Assembly: GCA_029207755.1 (NCBI GenBank) | Contig: JARCOQ010000002.1 | Span: forward strand, 54,835,172-54,899,171 | Direction: 5' to 3' | Length of the DNA: 64,000 nucleotides | Origin: Chamaea fasciata | Lineage: Eukaryota > Chordata > Aves > Passeriformes > Sylviidae | Part shown: one piece after another, positions 28,797 through 43,006 of the stretch | Numbering within the stretch: position 1 is the stretch's first letter | How the letters are laid out: every line of letters begins with the position of its first letter | The notes under the pieces: generated by a model | Told to the model about the DNA's origin: nothing | Databases searched by the model: none | The model's input: only the letters and a program-made list of their open reading frames with translations | Program-made: the position numbers and the translations under genes

Positions 28797-29725
28797 CGGC
28801 ATAATGCTAATTTTCAGCAATATACTGAACTGTCAGTCAGGCAATACTCTCTCAGTACTTTAGAAAAGGTGAGCAACTCATCTCCACTAATTTAATTTCA
28901 CTTGCTTGACCTAGAACACCATGCTTCAGGACTTCTAGAGGCCTCCATAATACAGTTGTAAAGAAATGTGACTTTTCAAATGTGAAAGTTCATTAATTAT
29001 TCTAAAATGTTTTACAACCCACTACTCCTAAAAGTCTATTATGCACATTTCTTCCAGCAGCTTTTTCTAAGGACTTTCACTATATACCCTGTAGGAAACT
29101 CTTTTAAGAAAAAGCAAGAAAATACACAAAATTCTTGCAGCCTTCTTACTGTATATTGTCATACTGGCAATCACTATTTTCACTAATGTCACTTCAAGAC
29201 ATATTTTTAAATTACTTAAGAAAGCCATAGGGATTACCAGCCTTGTTGCAGTGTTAAATGTTGGCTCTTGTAGATTTTTGGTAATCCTAGGACTCCTTCC
29301 CTATCTTCACTTGGTGTACAGTTTGTGAGACTTCAGTAATTCAAATTAGGTATAGTCAAAGCAGAGTATTCCAAAAGCCACTGCGAAAGGTGACCAGCAT
29401 TTCAGCCTCACATTTGAGAATGAAACAAGGGTACTGAACTCATCCTTTTTTGCCTGCCATTCTCCACTGTTGCACAAAATTCATCAACTGCTTGAGCTAC
29501 ACTTCACATGTGCCTTCAAAAGCTCCTCAGAAAACTGCAAGCCTAGTGCCCAGCCACCCCAGTGCAGAGGACCTGAGCAGTCCTGGAGACCTTTCTGTAG
29601 CTACTCAATTTGAAAATGTCAGTCTGAATTGGAGCTTTGCAGAAGTCACTCTCAGAGATTTCTTTTTTCTTCCTAACTTTATCTTAAAATTAATTGTATA
29701 AGATACTGTGTTCCAAATACTTCTG

Positions 29726-29782
29726 GGGTTTTTTTGTTTGTTTGTGTGGGATTTTTTTGGTTTTTTGGTTTTTTTTTTGGTG
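29726..29782. repeat. T/G-rich low-complexity tract
   Basis: GTTTTTTTGTTTGTTTGTG followed by T runs interrupted by GG. The translated open frames on both strands here (61 and 107 codons) are by-products of this composition. Confidence 0.7.
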
Positions 29783-29923
29783 AGGAAATGGGAAAGGGGG
29801 ACTGAGAAAGAACTGGGGAAGAAGAGAATTTGCTATGATCGAAGGGATGAAGAGAACAGATGTGAGGACCAGTGCAAGGATGGAAACAGGTAATGTGGCA
29901 GAAAGAATCTGAGATGGCTACAG

Positions 29924-30243
29924 CTGGCATGATGATCTTTAATATACATAGGGAGGCAAATTTCATGCCATGCTGTAATGAAGCCATTTTAAGGTAAAAC
30001 AAAAGGAAAATAGTAAGTCAGCCAGCAAAGCCTACTTTTTTTATCCTCTGTCTCCAGGCTTTTACAAAAAAAACGGAAACTGAGATCCAGTGATAAGATC
30101 AATGATCTCTTTCAAAATTTAAGGACAGATCCGTTTCCATAACCAATATAATTCATATGCTAGAAAATCTATTTAAAAAAAAAAAAAAAGAAGAAAGGAA
30201 TGTTTTATACCTCTTTTTTTCCCCCCTGCACAACGCTAGCCCT
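29924..30243 (+). repeat. Dispersed direct duplication, copy 2
   Basis: Second copy of the segment at 27349-27652, in the same orientation about 2.6 kb away. It carries scattered substitutions, a longer internal A run near 30175-30190 and a few small indels. Best-matching part: 29957-30215. Confidence 0.85.
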
Positions 30244-33200
30244 CCATTTTCCCTCTTTAGGGATACAAAGGCAAACACCCCTTAGGAGTATCAAAATCAT
30301 CTTCTCATCTCCTCTCAAGTCAACTGGAGCATGAAGGGATCCTGAATGTCTAGGCAACTCCTCTCTTCCTGTGTCCCAGGTTTCCCAGTGAAGACAAGCT
30401 GCTTGGAAGATCTCTCTCTTTGGGGGCGGGTCATTGATCCAAAGTGGTTAAACATTGGGATCATGAAATTAAAATCTCTTAAGCCACAGAAAAACAAAAT
30501 TAATCCACAGATAATGCATCTTTATGGTGGAAAGTTGACTACAGTAAGAAAATAGTCTGCTTCGTGTGGGACTGCCTAGGGAGGATGTGGAGCCTGCCTA
30601 AGGCAGCCTGAGAGAAGAGCAAGGCAACCTACCTGGATGATATGGATGGTGGGGGCACAAGCCTGGTGCAAATACAGAGTGTGTTGCACAGTGAGACACG
30701 TGTGTGACCCCACCTGTGACACACACACTGCTACCACAGTTCGCACATGCCCCCACTGTCTGACAGGCTCCATGGGGCAAGAAAGGAACTATTATAGAGT
30801 AGTGTGGGCACAGTATTTTCTGTGACACTGCACAGCAAAGCTGTCTGCAGTTAGGAATGGTCTGCCTACTTTTTTCCCCACACAGTCCAAATATTTTTAA
30901 ATGGGATCATGAGATCCACTCCCACAAGACAGAAATCGTGACAGGTGCTTGGAAACCATATATTATTTTCCAGCTAGCCCCAATATCTGCAAATGTAAAA
31001 CCAATCATTAAGGTGCTATGAAGAAGAAATACACTGCTAATAAGAATTTTTTAAGAAGTTCAATACCACAAAGCTTTACTAGTGCAGGATAGTGGGAGTT
31101 TCACAGTATTTGTCCCTCTTCTAGAATGTGAATTTCAGGAAAACCGAAAAATTTTAAATAAATCTGCCAACAACAAAACTCACAAAATGGAATACCAAGT
31201 GAAGGTCATACAATTTTTGTTTTACCTCGGTTAGGGAGTAGTTATCCCTAGACACACATCTCTACCTTGTATTCAACATGTTGGGAACATCAGCCATCTC
31301 CATACTTTCTGTAATCAAATCCAAAGCTGGGGGAAAAAACCCTCCCGACTATTATATTTGTTAACACTTTCACTCACACATGTCAGCAGTTTCTGTAGTT
31401 TGATCATCCATCCTTAAACCCCCACGTCACACTTGTCTCCCTCTTAACTGTTGGCAAGCCCATCACAAGACCATCGCTTCACCCTCGCGCTGAAATGGCA
31501 CAGAGCAGCAAGGAAACCAATGCCACGCCATGAACCCATCAGCTGATCTCCTTGACCCAGATGCAGACGGCAAAATAGACAGGATCTGTATCTGCATTAA
31601 ATACCAGGAAGTACATAATCCTTTTTGGTTACTGCCAGCTCTCAGAAAAAAGTGATTACAGATTTTGAGAGCGTGCAGCTTCATTTTCTAGATCTTAAAC
31701 ATTTGAAGCAACTGCATTTATTTTTAATTTTATTTCTTTCCCAACTCAACTCAGTATTATAGCACTCAAAGCCTACACAATAGACTTGCTGTTTTATCAA
31801 TATTATAAATTCCACCTTTGAAGAGTCTCTCTCCTATAAAGCACAACAGTAAATAGAAAAATGAACAAAATGGTTTAATATAACACAGCTCTATAATGTC
31901 TGTGTTTTATCTTTAATGCTGTCATCTTTTTTTATGCACAGACTGTAGCATGTTGAGGGTGGGAGAGCATAAAGGAAGTGGAAAGCTAGATCCTACTACT
32001 CAAATACCAGATACAGTATTTGGATATAAACCAATTCCTTCTGAGGCTGTGACTGCTAGATGTGCTAAATCTCATGCTGATTCTCAATCAGACTTTTTTT
32101 TTTTTTAACTTCTTGGTAGAAGGCAAAAAATCTTTAATAACATGTAAAGTTATAAAGAGGAATACACAGTCTGACAATTTTACTAGAGGAAGGAAAAAAC
32201 AACGGTACCATTGTTTTCATCTGTTAGTGTTTTCAGAGACAAAATCTGCTTTAGTGTTTCTACTTCTGTTGCTCCTATTGGAACAGAACATGACAAAACT
32301 GAAGACCAGGAGGGCTGCATCCATGCATGCGTGACAGAAAGTAGAATGCTGAAAAATTCAAAGTTTGGGTAATACTCAATTAAAGCTATCATTTCTGCTT
32401 CGGTCTCCTTCTGTGGCCTTACCAGAAGCAGCTTATCTGAACAACTATGTAAGAAAGGAATAAAAGCACTTGGATCAGGAAACCTGTGATTAGAACAATT
32501 ATGAAGCAAATAAATCTTCCATTCTATATTCATGTATATTTAAAATTGCCAGATTGAAATGAGTCTTTTTCTACAACATTACATTTGCCTCATACTCCAT
32601 TTCCTACTGATAACAAAAACCATGACAATAATTACAGAACTCCATCTGAAATGAAGTAGTTCACTGTACAGGAACAAACTTATGGTACTAATTTGCCAAC
32701 AGCTAGAACGTAAAATGTCAGCTGAACGAACTCAGTAAGGAAATACTGGAGCAATTCAGATGACAGAGAAGGTTAATAAAACACAAGATACTGAAAATGT
32801 ATATGATACATAGAAATCAGATCAGGTATTGGAGAAAAACATCACTTTGCATTTTCTGTGTTTCTTTTGACAGTTCTAAAACCAGTCATAGATTATGCTC
32901 CTCCTGAAAGTTCCTGCTTTGAATTTCTCTATTTACAACAAACTCACAGTATGAAAGAGTGATTTAATGAAACCCTACACGCTTAAAACATATACAAATG
33001 CACTTAATATAGGGCACAATTCAATCCCAAATCTGATTACTAGAGAATATCATCAAGCTAATTACCCATAAGGTATATGAATGACATGGTAAATTCTAGA
33101 GGTATTCACTTAAATTTTCAGAAGCTGATAAATGATCCTGTTAAATGTGTGCGTTGTCTTTTCTATGCCACTTCTGGTATTTTCAGTCACTACCTTTTCT

Positions 33201-33714
33201 AAGAAGCATGCCGGTTTAGGTCCAGCAGTTCTCCAGAAAGTCTTTCCTGTTTTGGACATTTTAAATGTCATTTCAGATATCTTTTTTGTCTAGCACAGCA
33301 CCATGTAAAGTGGAATGAAACATGGGTGATCCACAGAAACCCACACTCAAGAAGTGTGTCCCAAGCAGATCAATGTAATCCCTTAACTTCTCAGGAAATT
33401 CAGCTTCAATCACGTTTGAATACAGTCAGATGTTCAGATATGAAAAGGTACACATGTTCTAGTATGAGATCTGCATATGATGGGATGCAGAAGTCTGCAT
33501 CATCCCACCAGACAAAACCAGAGGGAGATACAACTCCCACAGCAGCCTTCATTCCCTCCCTACAGTAAATCCACCCCCAAAGCAAGAACAGTTCTGATTC
33601 TGTGTAAATCTTGTGTAAGACCACGATAATACTGAAATCACCCTTCCCTAGTAAGGCAATAATAAAAGCACCAAAGTCAGATATCACATATCATTAGTCA
33701 TGAAGGACTCCTAC

Positions 33715-33796
33715 CTTTTCAGTTTCATATAATTTTCACTAGCTGCAGGTCTGCATTCAGCACGTTGCACCACTATTCCTTCCAAGGCAAGTTTAT
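33715..33796 (-). CDS. GTF2F2: GTF2F2 (RAP30) coding exon, end of dimerisation domain
   Basis: This 82-nt exon lies between a TTCTAG acceptor and a GTAGGA donor. It begins in phase 1 and completes an Asp codon with the G left by the previous exon. It then reads KLALEGIVVQRAECRPAASE followed by NYMKLK, and leaves AG of an Arg codon for the next exon (phase 2). This is the vertebrate RAP30 segment of about residues 102-129, from the last strands of the RAP74-dimerisation fold into the linker. The only clear changes from the mammalian protein that I can see are Ala for Ser in LALEG and Lys for Arg in MKLK. The frame is intact, and both flanking introns are very long (29 kb upstream, 32 kb downstream). 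Confidence 0.96.
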
Positions 33797-36700
33797 CTAG
33801 AATGAAAAGAAAATGAAGTAAAACTGGACATTAAAATAAGATCCACTAAGATGGTCAACATTTGGATTATTTTTCACTAATTAAGGATTTACTAAATATA
33901 ACACATAATTGAAAGTTCTCAAATCAAGTTCTAAAATCTCTGCTATTTAGGTGCCAAAGAAATAAGCAAGAAAACCATGTTTGCAGAACTGGTACACGCT
34001 AGACTTCCTTGTTTTGCCTTCAGATATTTCACATATTAAGACTGAATCACAGAGCTCAAATTTTAAATAAGAGATTGAAACTCCTTTCTCTAGATGTTGC
34101 ACTCAGATTATTAACCAAGAACTGTTTTCTGTAAATGAGCAATTAATACAATCAGTGGCTATGAAAAAAATAACCTACAAAGAGAACCCGATAATCAAAG
34201 TATCCAAAATTAGTGGAAGATAAAACAAAACTATTCTTATTCTCAGGAAAAGAGTACCACACTATCCTCTTGTTAAAACTTTTTTTTAGAAGTACACTAA
34301 AGGAACACAAGGCAAAGAAGTAATAATACAGCACTTGGTAACAGTCAGGGAAAAGAAGTAAAAGCTTTCAGTTAATAATCCAGGACAGCACATACACGGC
34401 TTTAGGTAACACTCCTCTCTGTACATTCACCTCTGTGACACAGTCACTTTGTTACCCTTCGTGACCACCTTTTGCCTAAAGCAACAATGACTAACAGAGC
34501 AAGGAAGTACCAGCCTACACCATAAAGGTAGGTAAACCCCAAAATTAAAAGGAACTTAACGCAGAAATGAAGAGAGAAGTGATGGTGGGCAAACTGCTTC
34601 ACTTCTACTATGATTCTAGTGCATAATGTGTGGATGTGGGAGGAGTGCATGTCAATATATCCATCTCTTTTGGGCACAGCCAGTGCAATATGTGTTAAAC
34701 AAACACCTCTGGAACAGCCTTGCGCTACAAGAAAGGATGACTTTAAAAGGCTTGATTAGCTCTCAGTAATAAAATGTCCTTCCAAGGACACTACACTGTC
34801 ATTGTCACCTTCTGCTGACAATGTCACAGAAGATGACAGAAATGCTTAGAAATACTGATGCCCAAGTAACCCAAGGCACTCTGAAACACCTCTGTGTTTC
34901 CTATCACCTCATAGACTGAATTATTACTACATCTGCACATCTAGGTCTGCTCTCCCTGAATAATGCCAGAAGCAATTACTCAGATATTATGTATTTTAAA
35001 ATTTGGTAATCTAAAATTTCTTGGATTGATTAAAACTAAATTTTTAAAAGCAGTAAGAATGCCATATTTTTTCAGATAGGTTTGAATGAAACACAGAAAA
35101 TTTGTTTCAAAACACTTCTGCTTTTGTGGATTCCCAGGTTAATGGTCAAAAGGGACAACTTGGCAAATTTGCCTGACTTCCTGTGTATCATGGACAGAAA
35201 AATTTTATGGCCTTTCTTCTTTACAGAACCTAGAAGTTATTTGTGGCTAAAGTGGTACTACTATTGCTGCTTAATTTCTAGTAAGAATTTGGCTTCAGCT
35301 TCTACCAGTTGGTTCTTCTTATGATTTTCTACACTATGGTAAAGAGCCTTTCAGTACCTGGTGCATTCTCCCTTTGAAAGTACTTATAAACTGTAATCAA
35401 GTTGCTTCTCAATCACCTTTTCAATAAATGAACCAATTTAAACTCATGTGTTATCTCATCGCAAGACATTTTTGCCATACTTAAATCACTCTGGGGTTTC
35501 TTATATGCATCTTGTTCAATCTCAAAATGACATTTTTTAACTTCTGCGATCAAATCCAGATGAAATGTTCCAATCACTTCATGTACAAGGCTGGCATGGT
35601 CTCCCAAACACCACCTGGCAGCTAAGCTTGTCTGCTGTCTAAGAACATCCACAGTCCAAAAAACCAAGGCTGACGTCCCACTTTCTCTGGACCCTCTTAG
35701 GGATTTTAACACAACCTGAGAGTCCAATACAAAGATACACACAAACCTCCGGATGCAAGACTGTAGTGAGGGAACACAGTTCTTATTCCTTTTGCAGCCG
35801 AATTAGATCTCATTCACCAAACTCAATTTCAGAGACTTGGGTCTGTCTTCAACTGTTGCAGGACCAGAGATGCAATGAAAATATATCCAAAATGCTACAC
35901 ATCTGCTTTGATGTTTGTGAGCATCAGGCTAGAAGGTAACAAAAGGCATGAAAGTGGTAGTTCCCTTTTAAAAACACCTACTCAAAGTAGACAGTACAAA
36001 ATTAATGAATAGGTCCGAAAGATTAGCTAAGATCAATGATGAGAAGGGAAAATAAGACCTTTTCCCAGAGTCTCTCACTCTTAGTTGCCAAACAGGTGAT
36101 GGCAGGTACAAAGTACACACTTAGCACAGCTCCAGACAGGCTCCTCCACAGAAACCATAGGTTCATCATTAGCTGCCAAATATATGCTCACCCTGACCTC
36201 CCTGCCTGAATGCTCTGGTGCCAATTCATAAAGCAATTTCAACTATTGTCTCAATAAGATGATAGATATGCTGGGGAGACACAGATTCCAGCTTGGAATC
36301 CTGCTGACAATCATTACCAAAGAACAGAATATGGTAGGAAACATTTAAACCAATGTTAAAACAGGAAGGAGAGAAATTTACTGGAATTGTGCAGTAGATG
36401 GTCTGATAGGGGTTGGATTTTTGTGGCTTTTAGAGAGAGAGATGGACTGGCTTGGAGATTTTAATGTATTAATCTTCTAGTCTGACTGCACTCAGACTGG
36501 ACTTTCATTTCCAGCCACTGTCTTGTTGGACCACTGACTGCTAAGCTGAAGAGCCTGCTAGGAAAGCATTTCTGCCCATCCAAGCACTTAGGCAGTCTCC
36601 ACCTTTATCAAGCCTAATAAAAATAAATCATGTCTTCTTGACCCTTCCATTATGCCAATTCTTTTGCTTCTTAATCATTCTTATTGGCCTGAGAAAGTCC

Positions 36701-36951
36701 AGTTCATGTACATCTCTCCTGAGATGTTGTCTCTCACAGCCAAACTTGACAGCACGTGGGTCAGGTTCTGGAGCTCACCAACTCCATCGCCTTGTGAGCA
36801 GTGCCAAGGAAAAAAGGAGAAAAAGACCATACTCAGGATGCATGGTTCCCAGGCAGCAGGAAAAAGGAGATGAAAGTGCAGTAAAGACAGGCTATGGGCA
36901 CATGTGCCTCCAGCTCCTCTGCTGTTAGAAGATGGGCTGTTGCTTCCCAGC

Positions 36952-37410
36952 TGTCATGGTTTAAACCCACCCAGCAACCAAGCCCCATGCAGCCACTCAC
37001 TCCAGGATCAGGGTGAAGCTGGAAAACTTTAAAGGCTGGGATAAAGACAGGGCCGTATCCCATATAACAGTTACTCAGGAAGACAAATGCCATCACTCCA
37101 AATGTTTCCCCTCTTCCTCCTTCTTCCCCCACTTAATATACTGTGCATGATGTCACATGGTCTGGAACACTTGGTCAGTTTGGGTCACCAGTCCTGGCTG
37201 TGTCTCCTCCCAACCTCCCATGCACCCCTAACTTCATCATCAGTGTGTCAGTACAAAAAGCAGAAAAGACCTTGGCTCTGTGTAATCCCTGCCCAGCAAT
37301 AACAAAAACATCTCTGTATTATCAACCCTGTGTTCAGCATAAATCCAAAACACAGCCCCACAGCAGCCACTGTGAAGAAAGTTAACTCTACCCTAGCCAA
37401 AATCAGCACA
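36952..37410 (-). mobile_element. ERVL-like solo LTR, minus orientation
   Basis: The plus strand begins TGTCATGGTTTAAACCCACC and ends AAAATCAGCACA. These are the reverse complement of a widespread avian ERV LTR with TG...CA ends. Inside are CAGTTACTCAGGAAGACAAA, a TTAATATACTGTGCATGATG block (the TATA region on the minus strand) and GTGTAATCCCTGCCCAGCAA. The R/U5 part is shortened compared with the copy at 12340-12834. CAGC flanks both ends (36948-36951 and 37411-37414), a possible short target-site duplication. Several open frames across it (up to 99 codons) are not genes. Confidence 0.85.
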
Positions 37411-39218
37411 CAGCACCCAAGTCAGAAGCCCTGGTAAGCTCACACTGCTCACTTAAAATGGTGTGCAGCTTCCCAGGCTTTTGAGTGTGCTGGCTGGACA
37501 AGGAATAGCCCCTTACCTCACCAGACCTCAGCTCTGCTGTTACAGACCAAAGGCATTTTGTGGCACCTCTCTTGCCTCAAAGCTAGTCCCCTTCTCAGCC
37601 CATCCTACCCTGGTAGTTATGCAACTAAGGAACAGGATCTCCAGGTTTTCACTTGGCATTCCCTTATTTGGGCATCCAGTGATACATTCTATGTTTGTTT
37701 TACTGACCACTGCACAGAATGATGACCTCATGCTTGGCTGTCAATGACTTATTATACATAGATCAGAGCCTCTGCCCTAACTCTTGTGCAAACATAAGTA
37801 CTGCAAGCTCTGTCTACAGTGTATTCTTGGGCATATAAACTTTGTATTTGGTGATAATAAAACGTTATCCAAACCAACTATGCAAATGGTTCTGCATCAG
37901 CAATGTATTGACTGTACTCTCATGTGTATCATCTCCAAAACCATCAGCAACTACCTCCTTGATCACTCACTAGAAAAAAAAATGGACCAAGAACCAAATC
38001 ACAGCAACATCTGAGTGACAATTTTCTGCTAAACACTTGCCAGTTTGAAACCTGCAGGTTAAGTTCTGTATAGCTAAATGATAGGGAATCTAATGCAGTA
38101 GATATTCTACTACAAAATGACAAATGAAACATACTGAAGGATTTAACAGAAAAAAGCATCACCTGCTTTGCTGAACAAATTCTAATTAAAATAAAAAAGG
38201 GCAAACACAATTGGCACCACCCATTTTCTCTCCATCCACATTGATTAGAATTATACTACTTTTCCTTAATTTCTAACTGATTGATTTCCAAGTCAGATAT
38301 TTTATCATTTTTCATACAGCACCTTTTCATATTTAAATACCTGGCTCAACCAATTCATCTTTCAGATACTGGCACAGCAGTTGCTTTTCCAGTCTTGTAC
38401 AATTGCAGTGTTGAAAAATTGTTAAAAATATTAACAGAAACTTTGATAGTTTTTTTTAGACAGGCCCTTTAGAAACTCTTGACTGCAAATTGTTCAGACT
38501 TGCTGATTTGAAAATCTTTAATTTTAATTACTGTGTAGGGCTTGTCTTCAATAGCTGTTAATCAACATCTGGAGATATTATTGAAATGAGAATTTCTATG
38601 CTACACTGTGAGACAGGAGCTACTGAATGGTCTAATTGTTCAACAACCTGACCAATTTTCTGTGTTACAATATTAAATGACTAGCAAACTGGCTCAATAA
38701 CCCTAACAGATTGCATTAGCATGGCTTCCTAATACACTTCTAAATTCCTCTCTCTCTTATAGCTGAGAATTTTCCTCATATTCTTCTGTACTCTAATAAA
38801 AAAATATAGCTGGTTTCTCTAACCCAGGTTATTTTCATTGACAGCAGACTGTCAGTAAAACTGCTGTTCTTTGCATTGGCAAGTAAGCTGAACCACTGGT
38901 AAAGCACCAACTTTTCCACGGTGTGTTCTGGTCCTGAATCCTCAGCTCTATGGCATGCTCAAGTTTACAGACCAGGAGGCTCAGGAAGAGGGTGGAAGTT
39001 GAGTGGGAGTGAGGCTATTTTCTAAAAGGAAACATGTAGAGCAGAAGGAGGGGCAGATGCCTGGCCCTCTCCTCCTAGGTTTTGTTTCTCTGTGTAGCTG
39101 CTAGACACCAGCACTGAATTGTCACGGTCTCCAGGACAGTTTGTCCGAGCGAGAACCTGGAAATCTCTGTGGATTGCCCTTCTGGTGCAACCCAAAGTGT
39201 GAGTAAGTTGGGAAGGGA

Positions 39219-39240
39219 GTACTACTACTACTACAGCTAC
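39219..39240. repeat. Short ACT trinucleotide microsatellite
   Basis: About five ACT units (gtactactactactacagct). Minor simple repeat. Confidence 0.7.
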
Positions 39241-42148
39241 TCTAAGTGTGCACAAGGGTGCTCAGTGTATTTTCTGACTTAATCTGAAACCAAAACAATA
39301 TCCTTTCAACTGCTGGATTCCAGCACTATTCCCTACTTCAACAGCAATCCCAGCATAGAGGTGATACTAATAATCTGTGAAGCAGCAGCCACTTCAGGAT
39401 TGCTACCCCACACTGGCAAGCAGGACACTTCAGCTGGATAGGGCAGAAACAGCAAGTTACTTAAATCCAAGTGGGAAGCAAGAAGATCTGGGATGCACTT
39501 GGCAAGTCTCAGCTATCACACACTGGTACACAACACAAAAGACTCTCAGAGCACAAAAAATGGTCAGAGTCTTTAACTTGATTGCAAGAAATATTTCCAT
39601 TATCTTTGCCAAAATGAACTTCTGGATGATCTCTCAGTGCATGGACAAACGGACAGGAAAAAGGAAATCCAGCATAGCTACACCTACAAAAACCAGTAAG
39701 TTATATGAAATCACCCCACTAAAATTACATGCACTACAATACCATATGTATCACCAAGTGCAAAGCAAGAATGAGGCCTTTTGAGAAAGTCTTGTAGTAT
39801 GGCACAGAAAGTGGAAAACTTTTGCTGAGAAATGCCAGGCTTTAATTTTGTGTTACAGATGACTGTCAGCTGCAGTGAAATAAAGCTACATGGGTTTGTG
39901 GGGATGAAAATTTTACAGCAGCTCTAAATTTTTCAAGTCTCAAAAGTTTAAGTGTAAATATTCATGAACTCCACAGAGTATATTTTCCACACCAAATCCA
40001 TTTTGAATATTTTATCATACAAACCACTAAAATGATTTTGCACGATCTTTCAAAGAATACTTACTTGTTCACAGAAGTGGAAAATACCAACTGCAAGTGT
40101 TAGAACATTGAGAAGACGATGAAAAGAGAACACACACTGTTCTGTAAATTCTGTCTATTAAAACGCAAACAGCTTAACTGGACATAGAAAATTTCTTATC
40201 TTTTACAAATCCCTTCTCTCCTTGGAAATCCCTACTCACTTGTACCAGGATGCTCCTAGCTCAGGTTCAAGATATTTCAAGTTCACGGTGTGAGATGAAA
40301 GCACCACCAATCATTCTCTTAAGATTTAAAAGACAATAAGATGGTTCAGTATTTTAGCTATGTACAATCTAAACACACTACATGAATTTTCCATCACTTG
40401 CCAATAAAATAAATTTGAATGGATGTCTCCTGTAATAGAAAAAAAAAAATCTTACTTGTAACTAATTGGCTTTTTCATTTTCTCAATTACTAATTCAGTA
40501 ACTTGAACTTGAATAACTTATTAATTAGTGATAGCAGTTAATCTTGAAAAAACACTCAAATGTTTAAAAATTAGAAACCAACTAAAATCTCTTTGACTGA
40601 AGTTATGTTAAACATATCCATGGAATCAAAGAGTTAAAAATACAACCATTACTAATTCCTGGTAAATCAAACCTAATTAATAATACCTGCTTAATATATC
40701 ACATACAGGAGCAGAAAAATGTAGCCTATCAGCTCTAGGGATAGGATACCTTGGCACGGAGGAGTGAGAGAAAAACATTTATTTCCACCAGAGTCTGTTG
40801 CCAAATAATAAAATATTTTAGTGATTACTCTGTGGTATCAATAAACGACCTTACAGACAGTGGGAGCGGTAGGAGTAAGATACATAGAGCAGAAGACTTT
40901 ACAGAAAAAAAATCTGCCTTTCCACTGCTAGTCAGACAAAGCAGGACACTTCTACCTGTAAAGTGAAAAATACATCTTGAAAAAGATAGAACCTCCTCCT
41001 CTCCAGGTCTAACTCAAGGAAAACCTTTGCTCCCATCCATGCTGGGGAATGCATGCAGTGGCTCCCATCTGTCCACTCCCCAAGGAAACGCCCATAGAAA
41101 TGTGTGGAGAGCTTTTCCTTTCCTGCTCCAAACTGCAAACGTTTAAAGGGGAAATCTTTTTCTGAGAGGCAACTGTGAGGCTCAAAGTACAGGAGAGAAG
41201 ATATGCATTTGATTTCAGTGTGCTGTGCCGATGTTTCTGCCTCCCTGTACCCCAGTGTTGCTAAGCTATGGTGTTATGTGATGCTCAAAGCTATCTGTAG
41301 GCACACAAGCCCTTTGTTCCACAGGGCAGCTGAGTTTTTCTATTGAGAAAGAACAAACTGATGCTAGACAGTCTTGGTGACTTAAAAACCGTCACCAATA
41401 TGAATGGTAAATCCTCCCTGAAAAACTGTTTTTGTCTAAGGCACACAGGAAGGCAAAAAAGCAAAACCTTATCAGGCTGCTGTTCTTGTGGTAGTGAGGA
41501 TAGTCCCTTTTGACTGCAAATAAAAGCTTTTACCACAAACTTAAAACAGTCAGACCAACAAGTCCTTAGCACCGCTTCCAGGGTATCTACTGTGAAAACA
41601 TCTAACTGCTGCACACATGCCTGATAAATGAGTGACATGCATGTGCACACATTCCACAGATGACACTCCCCCTTATACACACAGGGACACCTTTTGTTTC
41701 TGTGCTGTTCTGCTGTATGCATCAGATACTGTAACCAGTAACAAATGATGAAAAAACAATGTGAAAAAACAGGCTTTGTGAAAATAAAAATCCTTGAAAC
41801 ACTAATGAAGCTGTTTAACACCATAAGCACAAAATATGATTTGGCCAGCTGACACAACAAATACATCTTCAAGTATTAAAAATAAGTTGCCATTTAGTAT
41901 AGCAGTATATATTTCTGTGCAGAACCCCCTAAGCTATGCAAACTACTTGGACTTAAAGGAAAGAAACAAAACAAACAGTTGTTATACACTTCTTCCCTTA
42001 CACAGTTAAATGCAAATTCTCCCTTACAGTCATATTCCTGCTATCTCCCAGCACACACAGCTGATACGCCACCTACTGCAAACCCAAGCTGACAGTCGGA
42101 GCAATGCAAGCAGCATTTCCATTTCAACATCGAGCTGGAGCTGAATAA

Positions 42149-43006
<858 letters not shown>

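Larger units (their letters stand above)
1286..33714 (-). other. GTF2F2: GTF2F2 intron, 32.4 kb
   Basis: This intron joins the exons at 33715-33796 and 1186-1285 (phase 2). It has an AG acceptor at 1286-1287 and a GT donor at 33713-33714. Apart from the repeats listed separately (CR1 pieces, two LTRs, a dispersed duplication, a GC-rich hairpin and A/T-rich tracts) it is AT-rich sequence in which I see no gene on either strand. Long stretches such as 1300-6500, 8800-12300, 14450-27200 and 30250-33700 show only short, domain-free open frames. Confidence 0.85.

Noticed and set aside
30598..30828. GC-rich patch with overlapping open frames and CACAC/GTGTG runs
   Set aside because: It may be an old unrecognised repeat, but there is no boundary or family evidence, so it was not called.
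36638..37385. Open frames of 71-99 codons
   Set aside because: Most of them overlap the solo LTR at 36952-37410. The residue order does not resemble a known protein.
39377..39784. 135-codon plus-strand open frame
   Set aside because: No family similarity was recognised and it lies in a plain intron. It was not supported as a gene.
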